Positions 1 through 4,902 of a stretch of DNA of 6,180 nt are shown piece after piece. The position numbers and the translations under genes were made by a program. Each line of letters begins with the position of its first letter. The stretch's first letter is position 1. The notes under the pieces were generated by a model that made no database searches, had not been told where the DNA came from, and saw only the letters and a list, made by a program, of their open reading frames with translations. The stretch covers positions 1 to 6,180 of the forward strand of contig JBEHWX010000173.1 in assembly GCA_048498995.1 (NCBI GenBank). Reading direction: 5' to 3'. The stretch comes from JBEHWX01 sp048498995. GTDB taxonomy: Bacteria; Bacteroidota; Ignavibacteria; OLB7.

Positions 1-27
1 GGTAGCCGCGCGTCTTTAGCGCGCGCC
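1..27 (+). repeat. REP-like palindromic element, variant arm
   Basis: This short element has the layout GGTAG, then arm CGCGCG (7-12), loop TCTTTAG (13-19), then arm CGCGCG (20-25) and CC. It matches the copies at 75-102 and in the right-end tandem array, except that the central base pair of the stem is G-C/C-G instead of A-T/T-A on both arms. The 5' edge may lie before the window. Directly visible: shared GTAG, loop and stem position. Inference: it belongs to a dispersed REP-type family. Confidence 0.75.
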
Positions 28-60
28 ATTGATGCCGCGGCAAGCCCCTGGTCGACACAT

Positions 61-116
61 CGGTAACCGCACGTCGGTAGCCGCACGTCTTTAGCGTGCG
101 CCGTCATCAGCGTGCA
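61..116 (+). repeat. Split outer REP-like element interrupted by a second copy
   Basis: A left half (CGGTAACCGCACGT, 61-74) and a right half (TCATCAGCGTGCA, 104-116) together rebuild one diverged REP-like element. Its loop would read TCATCAG, against TCTTCAG in the right-end copies. A full second copy of about 30 bp sits exactly within the loop, between T74 and T104. The outer arms GCACG (69-73) and CGTGC (111-115) still pair. The outer copy has GTAA where the others have GTAG, which suggests it is older and decaying. Confidence 0.65.
75..102 (+). repeat. Complete REP-like palindromic element (inner copy)
   Basis: The element begins CGGTAG and contains arm CGCACG (82-87), loop TCTTTAG (88-94) and arm CGTGCG (95-100), followed by CC. 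The stem can extend past one C·C mismatch to pair the last G of GTAG with a C. A GTAG tetranucleotide 5' of an imperfect hairpin is the known layout of REPs mobilised by RAYT (Y1 HUH) transposases. No such transposase gene is in this window, so mobilisation is inferred. Confidence 0.75.
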
Positions 117-138
117 CTCCACTTCTCCTGCCGCCGCA

Positions 139-160
139 GGGCGGCCACGGAGGGCCGCCC
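139..160. repeat. GC-rich perfect inverted repeat, second repeat type
   Basis: GGGCGGCC (139-146) and GGCCGCCC (153-160) form a perfect 8-bp stem around the six-base loop ACGGAG. It is unrelated in sequence to the GTAG-type elements on both sides. It lies about 70 nt beyond the stop codon of the minus-strand lipoprotein gene, so it could act as an RNA hairpin ending or protecting that transcript. It has no T-tract. It may instead be another intergenic repeat family clustered at the same site. Confidence 0.55.
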
Positions 161-166
161 GTACGT

Positions 167-190
167 TCCACGCCGTCTTCAGCGAGCGCT
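167..190 (+). repeat. Degenerate REP-like copy
   Basis: The loop and right arm are kept: CGTCTTCAGCGAGCGC (174-189) differs from the right-end copies mainly by A for T in the right arm. The left arm and GTAG are eroded. It looks like a decayed relic of the family at 1-116 and 6091-6168. Confidence 0.45.
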
Positions 191-219
191 CTTGCCGCGG
201 ATCGGCCGGGGCATCGCCG

Positions 220-230
220 GGGGATTCCCC
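220..230 (-). terminator. Small hairpin directly after the lipoprotein stop codon
   Basis: GGGG-ATT-CCCC abuts the TAA stop of the minus-strand lipoprotein gene. The stem is only 4 bp and there is no T-tract. It is at most a weak transcript-end structure, possibly acting with the stronger hairpin at 139-160. Confidence 0.2.
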
Positions 231-959
231 TTACGGCTCCTCGACCACCTGTGCGCGGAGCGCGTAATCGCCGCTCGGCACCAGGCGGCTGCCGAACAGG
301 ACCACGGTGTAGAGCTTCCCCGCCGTCGGAACGATCGGGACCGTCAGTAGCTGCGAGCCGCCGTCGGAGGCGGTCACCACCAGCTGGCGAAGCGTCGTGT
401 CGACCGAGGTGAATTCGCCGGTCTGTTTGAACGCCTGGGAGGTGCCGACGCGGGCGCCGGCCACATCCCCCAGCCGGAGATCGACCGCGCCGACATTCGG
501 CGAGGCGTTGATCATCCGGATCAGGGCGCGTCCGGCCGGAATGCTCGGGCGGCCGGTGGTCACGCTGATCAGCTCCCGGGCCGGGTCGCCGAAGGTGAGG
601 CCGGTGAAGATCACCCAGGTGATCTTGGCCGCGTCGACCGGCGTGTGGGTGCTCCCCACGCTCTGCCCGGCCGTCGACCTCACCGTCAGCGCCACGTCGG
701 AGCCGATCTGCGCCTGCACGCGTCTGGGGACGCCGTACGGCAGGGTGTCGGCGATCACGGTGCTGTCGCCGACGGTGAACGAAACCGGTCCGGGGGCATC
801 GGAAAGGGCGTGCAGCACGGTAATCGCGGAGGTTTTCCCCACGTTCTGCGACGTGCCTGGATTGGTCGGCGAGTTGTCGCTGCAGGCGCCGAGCAGCGGC
901 GCCAGGGCCATCAGAAGAGCCGTCAGTGGCGCGGCCAGGCCGCGCGATCGCTTCGTCAT
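231..959 (-). CDS. DUF4397-type lipoprotein, two tandem domains
   Basis: This gene encodes a 242-residue secreted lipoprotein of unknown function. The N-terminus has basic residues (KRSR), a hydrophobic stretch and a lipobox LLGAC, with the lipidated cysteine at residue 26. A Ser/Asn/Pro/Thr-rich spacer follows. Two related beta-rich repeats come next: about 44-137, beginning AITVLHALSDAPGPVSF, and about 144-242, beginning ALIRMINASPNVGAVDL. The (V/I)xxxHASPDAP-(V/A)D pattern and the later 'Y-T-V-V-L-F-G' strand fit the DUF4397 family, which is common in cell-surface proteins. Two in-frame ATGs compete. The one at 959 is 9 nt from a GGAG motif (plus-strand 969-972) and the one at 965 only 3 nt, so 959 is chosen; 965 would add two residues. 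The gene is divergent from uvrA. Substrate and partners are unknown. Confidence 0.85.
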   Translation of the reverse strand: MTKRSRGLAAPLTALLMALAPLLGACSDNSPTNPGTSQNVGKTSAITVLHALSDAPGPVSFTVGDSTVIADTLPYGVPRRVQAQIGSDVALTVRSTAGQSVGSTHTPVDAAKITWVIFTGLTFGDPARELISVTTGRPSIPAGRALIRMINASPNVGAVDLRLGDVAGARVGTSQAFKQTGEFTSVDTTLRQLVVTASDGGSQLLTVPIVPTAGKLYTVVLFGSRLVPSGDYALRAQVVEEP

Positions 960-1025
960 CGTCATCAACTCCGGAGATTGCAACGATCTGCGCCCGCGAC
1001 ACATTCGAGATACTTCACGGGCGAC

Positions 1026-1044
1026 CCGATCGTCGATAGATCGG
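1026..1044. promoter_or_regulatory. Candidate operator palindrome between divergent genes
   Basis: CCGATC (1026-1031) and GATCGG (1039-1044) are perfect inverted arms around the 7-bp spacer GTCGATA. A second, overlapping palindrome ATCG-T-CGAT spans 1029-1037. The site lies in the lipoprotein-uvrA divergent gap, 14 bp upstream of the candidate uvrA -35, where a dimeric regulator could sit. It does not match the E. coli (CTG...CAG) or Gram-positive (CGAAC...GTTCG) LexA box, so an SOS role cannot be claimed. Confidence 0.4.
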
Positions 1045-1057
1045 ACATTCTGCGCCC

Positions 1058-1087
1058 TTGCCGAACACGCACCGGGCGCCGTAATTT
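1058..1087 (+). promoter_or_regulatory. Candidate sigma-70 promoter for uvrA
   Basis: TTGCCG (1058-1063, four of six matches to TTGACA) lies 18 bp before TAATTT (1082-1087, weak -10), one of the few AT-rich spots in the gap. Transcription would start near 1094, giving a leader of about 90 nt that contains a C-rich pyrimidine tract (about 1103-1125). This is a motif reading only and the match is modest. Confidence 0.35.
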
Positions 1088-1184
1088 GGCGGGTTCGAAG
1101 AATTTCCCTCCCCCCTTCATCTCCCGGCCCGCGCTCCGGCCAACGGACGCGGCGGAACGATCCGGCGGTGGGAATCCCCGCACG

Positions 1185-4100
1185 ATGAATCAGGATCAAG
1201 AACGCTGCCAGGCTGAACGATTGAAAACGAAGACTACCGAAACGAAGAGCGAAATCGGCCACGCCCACGCCCCCCTGCCCGGGGTGCATGACGAGGGAGT
1301 GGTCGTCCGAGGCGCGCGCGAGCACAATCTGAAGGGGGTCGATGTGCTGATCCCCCGCGATTCCCTCACGGTGATCACCGGTCTGTCGGGCTCCGGGAAA
1401 TCCTCCCTGGCCTTCGACACGATCTACGCCGAGGGACAGCGCCGCTACGTCGAGAGCCTTTCCCCCTACGCCCGCCAGTTCCTCGGACTGATGGAGCGTC
1501 CGGAGGTCGATCTGATCGAGGGTCTCTCCCCGGCCATCTCCATCGAGCAGAAAACGGTCTCGACCAACCCGCGCTCGACCGTCGGCACGGTGACCGAGAT
1601 CTACGACTTCCTCCGCCTCCTCTTTGCCCGCGTCGGCACGCAGCACTGCGTCGGCTGCGGCACCCCGGTGGTGAAGCAGACGCTCGATCAGATCGTCGAC
1701 GCCATCGAGCGCCGGTTCGACGGCAAGCGGGTGGCCGTGCTGGCCCCGGTGGTCCGGCGCCGGAAGGGACATTACCAGGAGCTCTTCGAGAAGATCCTCC
1801 GCGACGGCTTCACCCGCGTGCGGATCGACGGCTCGTATCAGGAGATCATCTCCGGGATGAAGGTCGACCGCTACAAGATCCACGATATCGAGATCGTGGT
1901 CGACCGGCTCGAGGTGAGCGCCGCCGGGCATTCCCGCCTCTTCGGCTCGATCGAAACCGCCCTCCGCTTCGGCGAGGGGACGCTCGTGGTGGCCGAATGG
2001 GAGAAGCCGGACTCCGACGCGCTCTACTCCGAGAAGCTCGCCTGCCCGACCTGCATGATCAGCTACGAGGAGCCGGAGCCGAACTCCTTCTCCTTCAACT
2101 CCCCCTACGGCGCCTGCCCGAAGTGCGACGGCCTGGGAGAGTCGTACGAGTTCGCGATGGACCTGATCATCCCGGACCGGAGCCTGTCGCTGGCCGAGGA
2201 GGCGATCCGCCCGCTCGGCAAGCCCCGCCGGAACTGGCAGTGGGCGCAGGTGCTCGCCGTGGTGGAGCACTTCGGCTACACCTCGGAGACTCCCCTTTCC
2301 GAGTACAGCAAGGAGGCGCTCACCACCCTGATGGAGGGAGGGGGCAAGCAGAAGTTCGAGATCATCTATACCTACCCGAACGGACGGAGGGTGACCTACA
2401 ACCACCGCTTCGACGGGATCATCAAGAACCTCGAGCACTATCTCAACGGCGGCGGCAGCGCCAACTCCCGCGAGTGGGCCGAGGCGTACATGACCACGAC
2501 CGAGTGCCCCGCCTGCCATGGCGGCCGGCTGAAGCCGGAGAGCCTCGCCGTGCTCATCGACGGCAAGAACATCCACGACACGGTCACCCTGCCGATCAAC
2601 GACGCGATCCAGCTCCTGGAATCGCTCCAGCTCAACGATCGCCAGCACGAGATCGCGCACCTGGTCATCAAGGAGATCGTCGACCGCCTCTCCTTCCTCC
2701 TGGAAGTGGGACTCCATTACCTGACGCTCAACCGCTCGGCCCGGACCCTCTCCGGCGGCGAGGCGCAGCGGATCAGGCTGGCCACGCAGATCGGCTCCCA
2801 GCTCAGCGGCGTGCTCTACGTTCTGGACGAGCCCTCGATCGGCCTGCATCAGCACGACAACTTCAAGCTGATCAGCTCGCTCAAGCGGCTGCGCGATCTC
2901 GGCAACACCGTGATCGTGGTCGAGCACGACCGGGAGATGATCGAGTCGGCCGATTACGTGATCGACCTCGGCCCCGGCGCCGGCGAGCATGGCGGCGAGC
3001 TGGTGGGAGCCGCTCCTCCCCAATTGTTCCTGGAGCGCCGCGCCGAGCTGAGCGCCAAGGGGAAGAAGAGCGCCGGCAGCGGCAGCGGCAACGGCAGCCG
3101 CACCGCCGACGCGAAGGCCATGGCAAAGGCAACCGTGAAGGCGGCCGACAAGGCGACCGCCAACGGCAAGGGAAGCAAAAAGAACGGGAAGGCGGAGCCG
3201 GTTCCGGCCGGCTTCACCGATCACGTCGACACGACCCGCAGCCTCACCTTCCAGTACCTGACCGGCGAGCGGACCATCACGATCCCGGAGGAGCGGCGCG
3301 CCGGCAACGGCCTGTCGATCACCCTCCGCGGCGCGCGCGGGCACAACCTGAAGGGAGTCGATCTGTCGCTCCCGCTCGGCACGTTCGTCTGCGTCACCGG
3401 CCTCTCCGGCTCCGGCAAGTCGTCGCTGATCAACCAGACCCTCTTCCCGATCCTCTCGCGGCATTTCTACCGGAGCCACACCCCTCCGCTCCCCTATGCC
3501 GCCATCGAGGGGCTCGAGCATATCGACAAGGTGATCGACATCGACCAGTCGCCGATCGGCCGGACCCCCCGCTCGAATCCGGCCACGTACACCGGGCTGT
3601 TCACCTATATCCGCGATCTGTTCACGCAGCTTCCGGAGTCGAAGATCCGCGGCTATACCGCCGGACGCTTCAGCTTCAACGTCTCCGGCGGCCGCTGCGA
3701 GGAGTGCCAGGGAGATGGCCTGAAGAAGATCGAGATGAACTTCCTGCCGGATGTCTACGTGACCTGCGAGGTCTGCGGCGGCAAGCGCTACAACCGCGAG
3801 ACGCTGGAGGTCCGCTACAAGGGGAAATCGATCGCCGACGTGCTCGACATGACGGTGGCCGAATCGCTCGAGTTCTTCGAGGATATCCCCCGCATCAAGC
3901 GGAAACTCCAGACGCTCTTCGACGTCGGCCTCGGCTACATCAGGCTCGGCCAGCAGGCCACGACGATCTCCGGCGGCGAGGCGCAGCGGGTGAAGCTGGC
4001 CACCGAGCTCTCCAAGGTCGGCACCGGGCGGACCCTCTATCTGCTGGACGAGCCGACCACCGGACTTCACTTCGAGGATGTGCGCCTGCTGCTGAAGGTG

Positions 4101-4310
4101 CTGCAGTCGCTGGTGGACAAGGGGAACACGGTGATGGTGATCGAGCACAACCTGGACGTGGTCAAATCCGCCGACTGGATCATCGATCTGGGGCCCGAGG
4201 GTGGGCGCTTCGGCGGCGAGGTGGTGGCCGAGGGAACGCCGGAGGACGTGATGACCAACGAGCGGAGCTATACCGGCCGCTACCTGAAGATGGAGGTGGA
4301 AGCCTTCTGA
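1185..4310 (+). CDS. uvrA: UvrA, excinuclease ABC subunit A
   Basis: UvrA is the damage-sensing ABC ATPase of nucleotide excision repair. It works as a dimer with UvrB on DNA in the cytoplasm. Both ATPase halves are complete: Walker A GLSGSGKS at 66-73 and 739-746, signature (L/I)SGGEAQR at 522-529 and 928-935, Walker B LDEP near 547-550 and 954-957, and H-loop histidines 581 and 988. Zinc cysteines are intact (287/290/311/314 and 838/841/861/864); CVGC 155-158 and CPAC 441-444 are further pairs. At 1041 residues it is about 100 longer than E. coli UvrA (940). Nearly all the excess is an N-terminal extension (about 38 residues before VVVRGAREHNLKG) and an insertion at about 617-684. Start ATG 1185 has only a weak GGGA, 11 nt upstream. 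The extension uses A/T-ending codons unlike the body, so GTG at 1284 or 1299 remains possible. The product assignment is very secure and the start less so. Confidence 0.97.
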   Translation: MNQDQERCQAERLKTKTTETKSEIGHAHAPLPGVHDEGVVVRGAREHNLKGVDVLIPRDSLTVITGLSGSGKSSLAFDTIYAEGQRRYVESLSPYARQFLGLMERPEVDLIEGLSPAISIEQKTVSTNPRSTVGTVTEIYDFLRLLFARVGTQHCVGCGTPVVKQTLDQIVDAIERRFDGKRVAVLAPVVRRRKGHYQELFEKILRDGFTRVRIDGSYQEIISGMKVDRYKIHDIEIVVDRLEVSAAGHSRLFGSIETALRFGEGTLVVAEWEKPDSDALYSEKLACPTCMISYEEPEPNSFSFNSPYGACPKCDGLGESYEFAMDLIIPDRSLSLAEEAIRPLGKPRRNWQWAQVLAVVEHFGYTSETPLSEYSKEALTTLMEGGGKQKFEIIYTYPNGRRVTYNHRFDGIIKNLEHYLNGGGSANSREWAEAYMTTTECPACHGGRLKPESLAVLIDGKNIHDTVTLPINDAIQLLESLQLNDRQHEIAHLVIKEIVDRLSFLLEVGLHYLTLNRSARTLSGGEAQRIRLATQIGSQLSGVLYVLDEPSIGLHQHDNFKLISSLKRLRDLGNTVIVVEHDREMIESADYVIDLGPGAGEHGGELVGAAPPQLFLERRAELSAKGKKSAGSGSGNGSRTADAKAMAKATVKAADKATANGKGSKKNGKAEPVPAGFTDHVDTTRSLTFQYLTGERTITIPEERRAGNGLSITLRGARGHNLKGVDLSLPLGTFVCVTGLSGSGKSSLINQTLFPILSRHFYRSHTPPLPYAAIEGLEHIDKVIDIDQSPIGRTPRSNPATYTGLFTYIRDLFTQLPESKIRGYTAGRFSFNVSGGRCEECQGDGLKKIEMNFLPDVYVTCEVCGGKRYNRETLEVRYKGKSIADVLDMTVAESLEFFEDIPRIKRKLQTLFDVGLGYIRLGQQATTISGGEAQRVKLATELSKVGTGRTLYLLDEPTTGLHFEDVRLLLKVLQSLVDKGNTVMVIEHNLDVVKSADWIIDLGPEGGRFGGEVVAEGTPEDVMTNERSYTGRYLKMEVEAF
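3033..3236 (+). other. Low-complexity insertion between the two ABC halves of UvrA
   Basis: Between the conserved HGGE (602-605) and SLT (686-688) of this UvrA lie 80 residues; E. coli UvrA has about 15. The extra segment is rich in Lys, Ala, Gly and Ser, with almost no hydrophobic core residues. It includes GSGSGNGS, encoded by a hexamer repeat of GGCAGC/GGCAAC at 3075-3098, and repeated Ala-Lys motifs. Inference: a flexible, positively charged linker that grew partly by repeat slippage. The reading frame is kept on both sides and both ATPase halves look functional. Confidence 0.8.
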
Positions 4311-4363
4311 TACGCGGATTTCGGCACGATTTCGGATACCTGGTCTAGCCGACGAGAAAGATT

Positions 4364-4379
4364 ATTTTCGTGCGAAAAT
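4364..4379. promoter_or_regulatory. AT-rich palindrome at the histone-like gene promoter
   Basis: ATTTTCG-TG-CGAAAAT has 7-bp perfect arms with a 2-bp centre. It stands in an AT-rich island and ends 11 bp before the TATATT at 4391, so it overlaps the expected -35 zone. This is the usual place for a repressor or activator operator. A terminator for uvrA is less likely, because the loop would be only 2 nt and the stem is weak. Confidence 0.4.
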
Positions 4380-4396
4380 CGCGGCGTTTGTATATT
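4367..4396 (+). promoter_or_regulatory. Candidate promoter for the Hc1-like gene
   Basis: TATATT (4391-4396) in the context GTATATTG is the best -10 candidate in the window. The -35 is poor: TTCGTG at 4367-4372 with an 18-bp spacer matches TTGACA only weakly, and it falls inside the palindrome at 4364-4379. That would suit an activator-dependent or otherwise non-canonical promoter. The predicted start near 4403 gives a leader of about 175 nt. Confidence 0.45.
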
Positions 4397-4402
4397 GAGG
4401 CC

Positions 4403-4564
4403 GCGATTCCTTCGGAATTTTAGCGATCGCTCACTGCCGGTCTCCGACGCGACGCGGCGATTCGGTCACCTCGACTCCCTCGGGTCTCGACGATCGAACG
4501 GCTGGACACGGACCGAAAGGGCATCAGCCCCGGCACGGATGCAATCGGTTATCCTACTATCCAC
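4403..4564 (+). other. Long untranslated leader of the Hc1-like gene
   Basis: About 160 nt between the predicted transcription start and the Shine-Dalgarno site have no convincing ORF. They hold small inverted repeats: ATTCC-TTC-GGAAT (4406-4418), AGCGATCGCT (4422-4431) and GGGC-ATCA-GCCC (4519-4530). None matches a riboswitch or leader family I recognise. The extent depends on the inferred promoter. Confidence 0.3.
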
Positions 4565-4570
4565 AGGAGG
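4565..4570 (+). promoter_or_regulatory. Strong Shine-Dalgarno site
   Basis: AGGAGG ends 6 nt before the ATG at 4577. It is a full consensus match with optimal spacing, fixes the start of the small gene, and suggests high translation. Confidence 0.9.
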
Positions 4571-4576
4571 CACACA

Positions 4577-4771
4577 ATGGACCGTTTCAACCAGTTGAAA
4601 AGCATGGTTGAGAGCTTCGAAAAGGACTTCGAGAAGTTCTACGTCAAGGGGAACAAGGCCGCCGGCGTCCGGGTTCGCAAGCACATGCAGGAGCTGCGTC
4701 AGCTCGCCCAGGACATCCGTGCCGAAGTTCAGACGCTGAAGAAAGACGAAGAGACCGAATCCGAGGCCTGA
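4577..4771 (+). CDS. Histone H1-like protein, Hc1 family (short form)
   Basis: This 64-residue, mostly helical protein carries the Hc1 signature: a charged helix (residues 2-22), then KGNKAAGVRVRKHMQEL (24-40) and a second helix to about 56. Chlamydial HC1 has the same GNKAA-x-RVR core followed by a long Lys-rich tail. Bacteroidota and relatives have short versions of roughly this length, annotated as histone H1-like. The likely role is nucleoid or DNA association, inferred from the family. The C-terminus is unusual: after KK it ends in the acidic DEETESEA, so charges are about 13 basic to 13 acidic and net near zero. CGT and GTT codons are frequent here, while the neighbouring genes favour CGC/CGG and GTC/GTG; with the perfect Shine-Dalgarno site this suggests strong expression. 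It has its own promoter candidate and lies 266 bp after uvrA. Confidence 0.85.
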   Translation: MDRFNQLKSMVESFEKDFEKFYVKGNKAAGVRVRKHMQELRQLAQDIRAEVQTLKKDEETESEA

Positions 4772-4832
4772 GGCTCCCGCGCTTCCGGCTCCCATGCGTC
4801 AGCCAATTCGTCCGCTCGGGCGGTCGGGTACG

Positions 4833-4851
4833 TCGCGACCTCGCGTCGCGA
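4833..4851. terminator. Inverted repeat between the Hc1-like and lipoprotein genes
   Basis: TCGCGA (4833-4838) and TCGCGA (4846-4851) pair around the 7-base loop CCTCGCG. The stem is GC-rich but short, and no T-tract follows. It could end the Hc1-like transcript or be chance in GC-rich DNA. Nothing else is clear in 4772-4902 apart from the ribosome binding site of the next gene. Confidence 0.2.
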
Positions 4852-4902
4852 TCTGCTCCGGCGGCCCGAGTCTGTTTCTATCCACTGCTCGAGGATCGCG
4901 CG

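Noticed and set aside
1061..1100. Gram-positive type LexA box upstream of uvrA (CGAAC at 1062-1066 and GTTCG at 1093-1097)
   Set aside because: The half-sites are separated by 26 bp instead of 4, so they cannot form a LexA operator. They are probably chance matches.
1103..1174. Leader pairing between TTCCC (1104-1108) and GGGAA near the uvrA start, as a translation switch
   Set aside because: Five complementary bases in GC-rich DNA are expected by chance, and the Shine-Dalgarno role of GGGAA is itself uncertain.
960..4148. Very long open minus-strand frame antisense to uvrA
   Set aside because: It is a shadow of strong GC-ending codon use in uvrA. The translation has no recognisable domain until it enters the true lipoprotein gene below 965.
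4317..4335. Direct repeat GATTTCGG, twice with an 11-bp period after uvrA
   Set aside because: Two 8-bp copies without further structure are weak evidence. They could be a regulator half-site pair, but nothing else supports that.
1997..4348. Long plus-strand frame overlapping uvrA in another frame
   Set aside because: The translation is Arg/Pro/Ala/Gly-rich low complexity typical of an out-of-frame reading, and the uvrA frame has continuous family identity here.
4406..4421. Intrinsic terminator ATTCC-TTC-GGAAT followed by TTT
   Set aside because: The stem is only 5 bp and AT-rich with a short T-run, and it falls just after the predicted start of the next transcript.
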